Origin: Anagrus nilaparvatae
Taxonomy: Eukaryota; Arthropoda; Insecta; Hymenoptera; Mymaridae
Assembly (NCBI GenBank): GCA_022575985.1
Contig: JAKSXM010000137.1
Span: 12,356,001 to 12,420,000 of the forward strand
Reading direction: 5' to 3'
DNA length: 64,000 nucleotides
Shown piece after piece: positions 1 to 32,688 of the stretch (the stretch's first letter is position 1; each line of letters opens with the position of its first letter). Under the pieces are notes generated by a model. It searched no databases, was not told the origin of the DNA, and saw nothing but the letters and a program-made list of their open reading frames with translations. The position numbers and the translations under genes are program-made.

Positions 1-20287
<20,287 letters not shown>

Positions 20288-23043
20288 ATTAAAATTTTAA
20301 TTTTAAATTATATTTTTTAAGAGTCTTTTTTTTTCTTCTTCTGAGATTAGTTAGATATTTTTGCGTTTGTTGATAATTATTGTAAAAGCATCAACAGTAT
20401 CTTTTATTATTTTGTTTTTTCACTAGTTTATATGACATTTTTTATAAAATTTATTATTCGACACTCTAATTTAATTTTATTATCTACCCAGAATCAAAGA
20501 TACTGTAAATGCTTGTTTTTTTTTCTAATTAGTTCTTAATATTATGTTATTAAGTCATTTTTTTTTGAAATTATACCTTATTTATAGGTATTTAATGTAA
20601 TTTTATAGTTGTATTTTTTACAAAAAAAGAAGAAACAAAAAAAAAAAAAAAGAAAGTTTGTTAAAATTTGAATTTTTTACCAATTATTTTTCTAAATTGT
20701 ATTAATTGACATTCTTTTAAAATTAATAATTTTTTGACTAGTATATTTAGCTTATATTTATATATATAAAATAAAATGTAATAGAATTAAGATTAATATT
20801 AAGTTATTAAAATTCTTATGTTTTTCATTAAAATTATTATTTTTTTTTTCTGGCTTTTTTGGCAAATTTATTTTGTTATAATTTTACTAGAATTGTAAAA
20901 TATATAAATCATGTATAATTTTTTTTATAAAGAAAAAAAAAAGCAAAAAAAATTTTTGTATTTGGTATAAAAAACTTTTTTTTGAAATAAAAAAGTGATT
21001 ATATATTATTTATCTTTTTTTTTTACAAAATATTAGATAAGAATATTTAAGGTAATTAGAATATTAAAAAACAAGAGAGCTTCAAATAAATGTGTAGTAA
21101 TTATGATAATTGATAATAATTTAGTTAATATGTATAAGACTAAGAACTCATTTTTTTTTTATTTTTATTTATTTAGAAAGAAAATAATAATTGAGTGAGT
21201 GAGTTAACTCAAAATTATGTATGCAGAATTAGCATGTAGAAAATGTTTAGCAGAATTAAGATTATTTTGGTAGTTATTTTAAATATTCATTTGATTTTCT
21301 ATTTCTTGGTGGAATTTTAAGTTCCTAAAATTATGGCTCTTTTAATCACTTATCTAAGTAGTTTTTCCAAGGAATGAATTTTTGGTAGTCAATGTTCTTG
21401 TTGGCAATAATTTGAAGTTATTAAATGAGCTATCATTTTAGGAATCTTATTTTTTACCAGTTAATTTCACTTGATTATGAAAATCCAAGCAAATTTTAAA
21501 AACTGCTAGGCTAATAAAGACGTTTTTCTTATTTAGAATAATAATACCATTTTTTCAGGTTAAATTCGTTAAATTACAAGAATTTGCGACTATTTCTTGT
21601 CTAAATTTATTTAATTACAGTCAAAACACCACAATTTTCTTTGTCGATGCAAAAATCACTTGTGGCTTTACGAATAAACTCGAAAGTACCAAAAAACCTG
21701 TCTAATTTTGTTAAACATTTTCTAACGATGCATATTTTTCTTTTTTTACTTCTTTATTGGAATAAATAAATAATTTAAAAAATATATTTTTTTATATTTA
21801 CAAAAACAAAAAGAATTTTTTTATATTACAAGGAGAAATAATGAATTTGTAATAATGTTTTACTCTTATTTTTTTTTTTTATTCAGTACTTTTATTTATC
21901 CATACAAATAATTTGTGTGTTTATAATAATTATTTACTATTTACTCTGTATTATTTTTTAATGAAAAATAAAGAGAATAGGGGTGTTTAAAATAAAAACT
22001 AGAATTTTAATAGTTTTAAACCTTTAATCAAGTTAATTTTTTTTAATAATAAAAAATGTGAGTTAAGAAAATGTATAAAAAAATAATGAAGAAATTATTG
22101 GAGATGTGTGAGAGAGAGAAAGGAAAAATAATTGAAGATGTATCCATCCAACCAACTTGCCCCAGGCTCCTGCCCGTTTTTGGTAAGCACCATCCGTTCC
22201 TTTTTACTCCTATAAAATCTGATTCTGATCCTATTTTGGACCAATTTGCTTTTTCTTTAAATATAAGAGAAAAAAACATCTAAAAACATATTTTATAACA
22301 CATATTTTTTTAATAATTTTTCAAAGGTAATTTTAAATAAAATCATTGGGATATTTAATACTTTTCTTTAAAGTTTTTGTTTTTTCAGATAAATATAAAT
22401 ATTATTAAAAGAGATACATGTGAAATTTTCTCTGGTTTTCTGGCTTATCCTAAAGAACTGCTAAAAGTTCAATGCTTCTGAAGTTTTCAGTTTTTTTATA
22501 AATTATTCTTTTTACATTGTTTGAAAATGCACTAGTCACTTAGTCACAAAAATAACAGATTCAGCCTTAATGTAAAATATTACTATTGATCTACTTATAC
22601 TCTAGGAATTATTAGTGGTTTCTTTTTAAAATCTTAAAAATCAGTTAATACAAAAATTTCAGAAGTATTATGTGCAGATCCTTGATAAGTGAATCCTGTA
22701 TATAAAAATTTGGCCAAATTAGAGGGAATTTAACGTGTACAATCTTACAGCATGTTTTAATTTTTTCATAATTTCACACTTCAGTGTACAAGAATTATGG
22801 GGACTTTTAAATTGAAAAAAAATTTTTAAACTATCCTTTAAATACATAAATTTAATTATATCTACAATTGTTGCATGTATTGTTTGTTTCTATAAACATT
22901 TTAATTAAATATAAACAAAAACTTTTTTTTAAAAATGCTGAAAATTTTAAAATGGATCTTATATTTTTTCTCAAAAACTCGGTTTTATCTTTAAAAGAAT
23001 TATATTAATAAAATTTTTTAATATTATTTATAATCTGTTTCAG
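20288..23043 (+). other. 3' UTR of first mub terminal exon and intron to alternative exon
   Basis: Follows the stop at 20287. AT-rich, with candidate AATAAA signals (for example about 20986). For transcripts ending at 23128 the whole span is intronic. A slightly GC-richer patch at 22139-22210 has acceptor- and donor-like flanks but no convincing peptide. Confidence 0.6.
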
Positions 23044-23128
23044 GATATCAGTTGAAACTGGAGGTATGGCAATCCCAGCATTTCAATATATAACTCCAAA
23101 TCACATTGTCAAAACACCGATACACTAG
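23044..23128 (+). CDS. mub: Alternative last coding exon of mub
   Basis: A cag acceptor at 23041-23043 opens an exon that takes up the two-base carry from the KH3 exon (AG at 12344-12345) in the right phase. It encodes RISVETGGMAIPAFQYITPN and eight more residues before TAG at 23126. The sequence is balanced and protein-like in an otherwise AT-only region. ISVE resembles the SVEL start of the other terminal exon at 19903. The two exons would be mutually exclusive 3' ends, each with its own UTR. It is shorter than any ORF normally reported, so it is easily missed. Confidence 0.72.
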
Positions 23129-26100
23129 AAAATGTATATAAATTATTATTACCAGCAACCGTCAATTTTACAAAATTATTATTTTCATGGTTGCTTCTAA
23201 TTAATATTAAATCAAGATTTGTGGAATGAAGATAAAATTATATTTTGAAGAATGAACAAACCAAAGACTGGATACTTAAAAAATGAAAAACAAAAATGTT
23301 AGATTATAAAAAATTAATTATTTATTAATATTTGACTTTAGAAAATTATATATTCGACTGAAGTAAAACAAAATTAGGAACAAAATTATTTTATTTTATA
23401 TTTGTTAAAAAAAATTAAAAGTTACCAAATAAAACAGTAAAGTTGTAATATGGTAACTTAAGAAAAAAACATCTTTAAAAAAACTAAACTTCTATTTACA
23501 GGTCAAATAGATGTTTTAATTAAAGAGTAATAATAATAATAATAATTAAATGTACAAATAATGTACAAAAAAAATAAAAAAATTTTATAATAAATTAAGA
23601 AAAATTAAAATGAAAAATTAATAATAAAAAAAAAATTTTAATGTAAATGATCAACAGTTTTCTAGAAACTGTAGCTCTGATTGGTAATGGGAACAAGCCA
23701 AAGATACGTTAGTATTCATTTTTTTATATAATTAGAAAAAAGTAAAAATTAACAAACAAAATAAATTGTAAGAAATTTATAATATGATGGCGTTAAAAAC
23801 GTCTAAATTATTAATTTGTTTGTGTTATATTTTTTAGGCATTTTTTGTTTTTTTGAATCTTTTAAATTGCAATTGTATTGTCATTTAAAAAAAATGAAAA
23901 AAAAAATTATTAAGTTTAATTTTTGTTAATTAAAAAAAATTATTTTTATTATTAGAAAAAATTGTGATTTCGAATTTAACAAAAAAAAATGGGCTTACTT
24001 GTGATTTTATGAAAAAAAGCTAAAATTGTTATATCGCTTCTTAGCGATTAATTTAAAAGTACGTGTAAAAAGCAATATACTATGAGTTTTATCTGTTAGA
24101 AAAAAAAAAATATTCTTCATTAAAATTAAGCGATTGAATTAAAAAAAATATTTTAATCTTTAGCATATCATAATAATAAAAAAATATATATTTATCTTTT
24201 ACTGCTGATATGTAATGAGAAAAAAAATTAAATTAATTGTTCGGTGTTCATTTAAATCTTTCGAACAAAAAAAAAATTTAATTAAATTAATCTACTTAAA
24301 AATTTTATCTTTCTTTCTTGAAAAAAAAAAGTAGATTATTAAAAATGAGACTTAAGTGGATTATTTAACTGAAGTCGACAATAAATATTATTAAGAAAAA
24401 CTTCTTTTTTTTCATCACAAATCAGCAAAAAATATATATACTTAAGAGGCATGAGCAAATATAAATATAATTTCATTATTCTATTATATATAATAAAAAT
24501 AGACTAATTAATAAGATTAAGTAATTATAACCAGAAATTAACAAGAATGTAAATGAGATTAAAGTATTTCAGTTTTTGTTATACTTATTTATTAAAAAAA
24601 CAAAGTATATAATTGACCAACTAAAAAATAATGAGACATATGAGCAAAAAAGCAATAAAATGTTTTTTAATCTAATTTAGATTTAAATTTAAAAAATTAT
24701 TTAAGACATATCCCTATAATTTTAGAGCTTCCTGTGTGTGCCAAAGAATTTTTCTTTTTTTAAATTGTATAAGAGGGATTAAAAATTTTATTGAGGATTG
24801 TTTATTTTAGACAACTACCAAAAATATTAAAGTGTAAATGTTCGTTTTAGTAATAGAAATTAATATCTCTCAATTTTAATAATAAAATTTTAGATAAATG
24901 TCTTCTAAACATAAAATTAATTTTTTTATCATTTTACTGATAATTGCCAAAATTAAAAAAAAATTTTTTTTAATTTTGTCTCATATATTTTTTCACAATA
25001 TCATTGTTAAATATACTAATTTTTATCTCTATTTATATTAGTTGTAATTGCCAAATTTTACATAACAATTAAAGTTGTCAATAGAATGTGCAAAATGCCT
25101 CGAATAAAAAAGAATTTTATTTATAAATTTTTTAATTTTTAATATAGAGACAATAAATTATATTCTGAATTTATAATTTTTAAAATTAATCCTAAGTGCC
25201 ATATACATTATGTTTAAAAAAATTATTTGCATATAATTTTTAATTTTAATTAATTAGGGGACTTTGCATAGCGTATATATTTAAATTATTTTAATAAAAG
25301 AAGCACTTAGTATGAGTACCGCTGTTTGATTGTTTGTATTAACAATAAATATTGCTGTGATTAGAAATGATTATATAGGTTTTTTTTTTCTTTTTAGTAT
25401 TTAAGAACAACTTTCAATTGAAATGTACAGATGAGTGATAGGATTAAATTTCTTTTTTAAAGCTGGAAATATGAGAATTAGATTAAGACCATAAACTGTT
25501 GTCAAAAGTAATTTAATTGTGGTTTTCTTAATAAGGAAATTTTTTTAAAGTGAATTTATAAAACTAATTTTTCTATCATCTGCCAAAAATAAGCATTTAT
25601 GCAACTTAATTCACGATGAGAGTTATCAAAAAGCAATTGATTTTTGAAAATCAGTAATAAAACTTACTTATGCTCGTAAATTCAGTGTTTAAAGGCTTAT
25701 ATTTTGATTGATGTAGTTATAAAAACAAATTTTTTTTTAACCATTTAAGTTTAAAAAATTAGCAAGTTAAATTATACTCAGAATATAATGGTAAAATTAA
25801 TTTTTATTCTGCGACGTTTATAACAATAATAACAAATAATTAATGTGGACCAGATCCATGCATCGATGCACTAATCTCTGCAATAAATGTTATAACTGAA
25901 ATACATTAAACTAAATCAATAATCTTTTAGCAATAATTTATCGTGTACTTAATAATATTCTAACTTAAAAATATAAGTACATATGCACTATAAACATATA
26001 AACACACGTTTAACTCATGCATAATAATTATGAATTCATTGGGAAAAAATTCAAGAAAATATAGCATTTTTAATTAAATTATATATTGTCAATTTTATTT

Positions 26101-29100
26101 AAGAATACGGTGCATAAAATAAACCGTAATGATTAAGACTGAGTCAAGAAACTATGATTTTCTAAATACCATAGTTAAAAGCATCGTTTTTTACAACTGA
26201 TTCTGTTTTTTAAAATAAAAGTCTTTTTCTTAAAAGGTGTTATTACGTATCCCGAATTAAACCTCAGGATACGTAACAGAAATTGTTTAAAAATTAAAAA
26301 TTTTCTTAAAAATCTTTTGACTTTTGAGAAAAATTTTAATAGAATATTTTAATACTATTATAAAAGCTAGAATTCAGTGTATAAAATTGTAGCTTTTACA
26401 TGGGATATTAAGAAAAATAAATTTCCTTACAAGGGCATAAAGGTAAATCATTGCGGTTTTCAAAAGAAAAGTCTTAAAACAAATACCTAGTTACTTATTT
26501 TATCACCTTTTTTTAAAAATCGCAGTGGCTTGCCTTACACTCTTGTTAGAAAAATTACTATTTTTTTGTATTTAAAATTTTTTCTTTCGGAAGCATTACA
26601 TTGTAATTTAAAAATAATATGCTTGATTTATACATGATGTATAAATTAAGATATATGCATATCTACAATAATAAATACACATAATTATAATTCAATTAAA
26701 TTTTCTTTTTATTTAATTTTTGAACTTATGTTTTACCTTTGATTTTAATTGAATATTTAAATATTGAGAAAGAAACAAGAGTATATGGAAAAATAATTTT
26801 TTAAAGATTAATATTTTTAAAGTATAATTATAGATGCATTTATAATGCAAAAAAAAAAAATTACAAAATTTATATATGTTTTACTGATATGTAATCAATA
26901 ATTATATAGTATAAGTAAGTTTTTATAAATATATAACTTTTAGTTACCAATCGATTAAAAAAAAATATCAGATGTAATAAAAGAAAAAAAAACAAATGTC
27001 TCTTATATCTCAAGAGTTTAGTTTAAAAAGTGGCTTGGATTTTTAATTATCAAGGGAAATTATGAATACTATTTAGATAAAAAATAAGATTCCTGAATTT
27101 TCAGCAGAGAATCTTTAAATACCCTACCTTTATACATGGACTCTTATAAAATTTTTGGCTCCATAAGGTGACAATTAAAAGTGGTCTAATAAACTGAAAA
27201 TTTAAGAATCTTATTTTTATCTTAAATAACACCAAATTTCACTCAGTTATCGAAGATCCAATTATCTTTTTAAAATAACTCCTTAACTGAATCATCTCTA
27301 AAATATTATCAATAATATGATCTTACAATAAATAAAAGTATTTTTTACGAATACTACTTCTAGATATCCCTTTTTAAAAAAATATGTATTAATATGTAAT
27401 ATTAAAAATCTAGTGTTCATGGAATTTCGAATTTAAAAAAAGGATATTTTTAACATTTCAATTTTTTAGATTTTAAAAATATATAAATCTCGAAAGTGAT
27501 ACTAATAAATATATATATAATATATTATATTATATAGTAAGCATAAATTGTTCATGTGTTATAAACCTAAAAAATAAAATAAAATGAAAGTTTTAATTTT
27601 TTATCTAAAAAAATAAAAAGATCATTATAAGGGATAATAATAAAATAATTGTAAGATTTTTAGAAGAAATATTGGCATAATAAAGGAAAATATTATTATT
27701 GTAAGGGGCACAGATTAAATCTGTTAATGTAGGGGCCTTATATCCTTACTGCGGCATGAATATTGATGAAAATTATACTTATTACATATAATTTATAAAA
27801 AAAAAAAAATAAACATCAATTTTTTATATCCCTTACTAATGTGTAACGCAAGGCAATCATCTAAAATATATATACTTGTAAACTTAGTTTTTATATAAAA
27901 TGAATTGATTATAATGGCGCTTTTCTCTTTTAATAACAATAAAAATTTTTGCAGCGCATTAATCTATAATACTCTAAAATTTTTAATAAAAGTAGAATCA
28001 ATGGGTAATATTATTTAAAAATAAAAAATGGAAAAAAAATCTAAATGGTAAAATATAAATGTTAATAAAAAAATAAAATAATTTAGAATGAAAATATCAA
28101 TGGAGTGCCAAAGTATGTAAAAAAAAGTACAATAAATATATAAATATATAATTAATTATTATATATAAAAAATTGGATTCTTTATATAAATATATATATA
28201 TATCATTGTAAAACTTAAATAATAAACTGCTTATCTTTGTGCATCTTGATATATAATAAATAAAATATATTATTGTAATAGACGAACAAAATTTAAAAAA
28301 ATTTTCTTTAACGAGACATTTAAGACTTTTGGATTACAAAATCTCTATGTGCATTTGAAAAATAGATAAAAATGCATCAAATTTAAGAAAGTTAAAACTT
28401 AAACCTGTTAAATAAATCTTGTCTTGGCCCTATAGTGATCCAAGAGTCTTAACTTCTCCTTATACGTATATTTTTACTGTAAATAAAAGCACAATTTGCT
28501 GTAAAACAATTCTTTTTTATTTATAATCAAAATTACAAATTTTTAATTTAATATATCTTCGATAAAAAAAAACTCAAGAATTGCTAAAGAAAAACAATCT
28601 TTTTAATATGAAAATAAAAATAAATAAATAAATAAAAAACTAATTTATCTATTGATATCATTTAAAAAAAAAAAAAGCATTTATAATAAATTACAATGAT
28701 AATAAAATATAATAATAATATATATTTTTAGAAAACAAAAGTATATTAATCAGCTAAAATATGATTTATATTTAATAAGCCTTAAAAAATAAATAAAAAA
28801 AAAAATAAAAAAAAAAACAGGGTCATATTATTAAATAATAATAAAATTTTTTGAGTGTTTTAGATGAAAATAATAAGTAAATATATCATTGTTCATTTAT
28901 TATATACACACACTTGTAATCAACTATTTATATTGTGTCTGATATTATATATTCTATAGTCATATTTAAAATTAAATATAAGTAGATACGTATACTCAAA
29001 AACAACAAAAAGAAAAAAAAAAGAAAAAAAAAAATTAAAAAACAAAAAGTTTAAAAAAAATAATTTCTAAAAATGCATATCCAAAATTTTTTTTTTTATT

Positions 29101-29870
29101 ATTTATTTATGATTATTTGAGATATATATATTATATTATATATAGGGGAAAAAGAAAAATATGGCTTTTATATTAAGCGAAAAGTGCTTTTAAATAATGT
29201 AATTATTATAATATGTACATATAAAAAAAAAAAAATTCTGTTTATTTTATTTAATAATTTTTATTGCCCATAAAAAATCAATGTACATATCAAAAAATAT
29301 GAAAATTTATTTCCTCTAAGAATTATTTTTATTTTACTTTTTCTTGTTTTATATTCTAAAAGAAATATGCATAATAATAAAACCAACAATAATAAGATAA
29401 GTTTTAGTATTTATATGATGTAAAATAATTTTTCCCTTTTTCGAGCTTCTATATATTAAATATATATTATATATACATACCGTAATAATCAATGCGGATA
29501 ATTGTGATATTTACTTATTTCAAACAAAAAAAAAATAAAAGGAAAAATTAAAAAAAGAAAGAAAATACTAAAATTATTAAGAAAGGAAAAAATTGAGAGT
29601 TGCGAGTGATGCGAATAATATATTATATTAATGCAACAAAAAAAAAGTGCATTATAATACACACAGTAAATAGTGTTAGTAAAAGTGTATGCAACATAAT
29701 AAATAATTAATTTTTTTGCAAGAAATAATTGTATAAGTGAGATAATAGTTTTTTTTTTAAATAAATAAGATGTATACTGTATATCTATATATATAATTAA
29801 TTTAAAAATGTAATATACAATAATATATATTATTACACGCATAAAATATATAATTGTAAAATAAAATTAA

Positions 29871-29904
<34 letters not shown>

Positions 29905-30437
29905 TCTTTTTTATTCTTAGTTATGAATATTCATTCCCTGAGGTAATTAGATGACTTAAAACAGAGAAAATTTAATAATTTTTAAAAATTAAGTATTATA
30001 TGTTATTTATTGTTTACTAAATAAAAATAATAAACCTAAAAGGTAAAATTGATAAATTTTAAAATAAAAATACAATTATGAATATAGGGTATTTTATATC
30101 TAATGTTTGTTTACTAACAAGTTTTTATTTTTTAGTAAATTAATTTTATTTTATAAATTTTTTTGTATTTACAAATGAGTACTATTATTCAGTTCTATTT
30201 TGAGTAGAAAATAATAAAAAATATATTTTTCTATGAAATTAAATAAAATTTTAAATAATTAACATATAATTTGTTATTTTTATATCAAAAGAGTTTGTAT
30301 TATCTTTAGAAATTTTAAATTCTATAAGCTAACAAAATTTTTTCTTTTACAAAATACTTACAGAAATTAAAAAAGTATTATTTGCAAATTAATAAATAAT
30401 ATCACTTTAGTCTTTCAATATTAAAATTTAATAAATT
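23129..30437. other. Gene-free AT-rich spacer and probable mub 3' UTR
   Basis: About 7.3 kb of extreme AT content between convergent mub and MED31. Holds AATAAA motifs (near 23427 and others), many A or T runs, TA microsatellites (about 27514-27535, 28130-28205) and a poly-A run of about 30 at 29872-29901. An inverted repeat lies at 27075-27223. No exon-like stretch was seen. Confidence 0.6.
27075..27223. repeat. 30-bp inverted repeat with 89-base loop
   Basis: 27075-27104 and 27194-27223 are near-exact reverse complements with a few mismatches (agataaaaaataagattc against gaatcttatttttatctt). Likely a small hairpin element; if transcribed in a long mub 3' UTR it would form a stem. Confidence 0.6.
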
Positions 30438-31193
30438 TTACGTAACTTTTGGTTGAACCGATCCATTATTTTGTGTTTGCGAACTTTGTGGATTAACTTG
30501 TACTTGCTCACACGATGTTTGCAATAATTTTGTACGTCTACGAGTATAATGTTGCCATAATAAAATTTGTTGATCGTCTATAAATTTAGTACACTGAGAG
30601 TTAACAACTTCTCGTCTAAAGGCTTCGTATTGAAGTAGATCCAGAAAATATAAACACATTGGATATTTTAAAAACTTTGCATAATCAGGTTCTTTCCAAT
30701 AAAGTAAATATTTCAAATAATTAACAAATGTTTCTTCTTTAAAATATCCTCTTTGGGCTAAAACTAAATTTTAAAATTAAAATTAGTAAAAAATTTTTTT
30801 TTGATATTAAACTTAATGTTCAATAAAAGCAAAATAAAATTTTAAATAATTACAGTTTAAATAGTTAGGGTTGGCCAAACATTGTACAAATTCAAGTTCT
30901 ACTTGAAAACGCATTCGTTGTTGCTCATCTGTTTCTGGAGCACCTAAACAATAAAACATTATTAAAATTAAATTACATAAAAAATAAACAAAATAATAAT
31001 AATTCTATAGCTTCTTTACAAAAAGTAACACAGAATTTAGATCTCATAAAAATTTTATTAAAATTGTTTTTTAACCTAAAACTTTTTTTAGATTACTAAT
31101 AACTTAATAATTAAAAATAATTTTAGTATTACCGTTCATTCCGATGAAAGGCTTCCTTATTTTTAGAAGATTTGTATCATCAAATCGGTTCAT
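30438..31193 (-). CDS. MED31: Mediator complex subunit 31
   Basis: MED31 is a small, highly conserved Mediator subunit in the nucleus that helps link activators to RNA polymerase II. Exons on minus: 31193-31133, 30943-30854, 30763-30438. Phases 1 and 1 match, giving 158 residues. The first exon (MNRFDDTNLLKIRKPFIGMN) is lineage-specific. The second gives DEQQRMRFQVELEFVQCLA. The third gives AQRGYFKEETFVNYLKYLLY through FIDDQQILLWQHYTRRR, the family signature, then a low-complexity Gln/Ser tail ending QPKVT. Introns are short (189 and 90 nt). The start is the only upstream ATG in phase before stops. It is divergent from E2F7/8. Identification is very secure; the N-terminal 20 residues less so. 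Confidence 0.95.
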
Positions 31194-32688
31194 ATTATAA
31201 TAACTCAGTAAACAAACTAAAATATTGTTTTTCTTAATTTGATTGATTAAACAAACACAAATCTATTTCTAAACTATTAGGACTATATAGTATTCCTATT
31301 TTATCTTTTTTTAATTTCACAAAAATAGTTCTTAGAGATAATTAATATTAAACCTAGGATTAACTTGCAAAAATTGTTTTCTTTTCACCAATTTTTTAAT
31401 TTTGACTAATTAGAATTTATTAGAATTTATAAATAAAAAAATTAGGAAGAGTCGATAAAGAAATCACCGTAATTATCTATCATTTGTGGAATAGCAGAGA
31501 TTGGTAATGTCAAAAGATGGTAATTTTGAACTCCATATTAGGACGAGCGCGGGAACTATTTTTCGCGCCAAAATTCCTTGACACATCACAAAAAAAACTT
31601 TTATCTAAAAAAATAAAAATCGTACTATTCCTTACTATAAAAAATCTTTATTCGCATTTTTCAAGATATTTTAATGAATAAAAATAATATTTACCTCTAT
31701 TTACTGCTTTGAAAATTCGGAATTTTCCAAAATAATGAAGTTACATGTATGTATGTATATATGTATGTATACATTTATGGGCATGTATGTTAAGTAGAGC
31801 AAAGTAAGATAGATAGAAGATAAGCAGAAGTAAAGAAAAAATAAAACCCAAAAAACCAGATTATGCTTTTTTTAAGGGCTCATAATTATGTTTTTAACTC
31901 ATGAATGGTGAAATAATATAAAGATTAAAGTATTAGAAATCTTGTAATTACCAAATGTCATATTTATAATGCAAGGAGAAACATAAATTTAAAACCTGAA
32001 GCATCCTATTCAAAAAAACCGACACGTTTTATCAAGAAGATTTAAAGAATTTATCAATGAAAAGGTATAATAAACAATATTTTTAATTATTTATCGCGTC
32101 ATTTTATATCATAGTAATTAAATGTACACAGATTTATTTGAATATTTATTACTATCCATGATATATTACAATACATTATTTTTCACAATTTTAGGCTAAA
32201 TGCTGTTATATATCATTAATTAATTTATTTATCAATAATAACCAAAAAAAAATAAATTAGCTTAGTCCTTAGTGTAGTCCTCAGTTTAGTCCCTAATTGT
32301 ACCTGATAATTTTTTCCTCTCCCAGATAGATTTTATTGTTAAAGAGAAATCAGCTTTATGGATAAATTTTATAGACTCTTAGCAAATAACTCTTTAACAA
32401 AGCATTTTTGAAATAAAGTTTAGATGAAAAATACTTTACACCTTAAACTTTTAATAATAAGAGTTTAAAGATTTAAGATTCATATTAGAGATTTAATTGG
32501 TCTTAAATATTAATTAGTTTTTAAATATTTCATTAAGTTAAAGTGAATTTCACTTCAAAGACTAAAGAGGCATTTAGAAATACTTTATGTAATCAGAGAA
32601 ATAAATTTAATGAATAAAATATTAAAAATAAACCTTTTGAAAAAAAAACTTAAAATCTTTTTTTATTTTATAAATGCTAGAATAAAAA
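31194..32688. other. Intergenic region between divergent MED31 and E2F7/8
   Basis: About 1.5 kb without coding potential. The stretch 31480-31600 is the only less AT-rich part and carries two E2F-type sites. A gtatgtat/tatgtatac microsatellite lies at 31747-31790. E2F7/8 may have a non-coding first exon here, because its ATG is about 1.1 kb from those sites. Confidence 0.6.
31547..31575. promoter_or_regulatory. Paired E2F-type sites in shared MED31-E2F7/8 promoter
   Basis: 31547-31555 reads GCGCGGGAA, the reverse of TTCCCGCGC. 31559-31575 reads TTTTTCGCGCCAAAATT, a full match to TTTSGCGCSAAA-type sites. The two are 3 bases apart in a region where CG dinucleotides are otherwise rare. They lie 354 bases from the MED31 start codon and about 1.1 kb before the E2F7/8 start codon. 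Established: vertebrate E2F7 and E2F8 genes are themselves E2F targets. Inference: autoregulation or cell-cycle control here. Confidence 0.72.

Noticed and set aside
22071..22283. 70-codon frame with a possible 17-base micro-exon (22158-22181)
   Set aside because: Acceptor- and donor-like bases flank it, but the join to 23044 gives a different frame ending quickly at a stop and no recognisable peptide.
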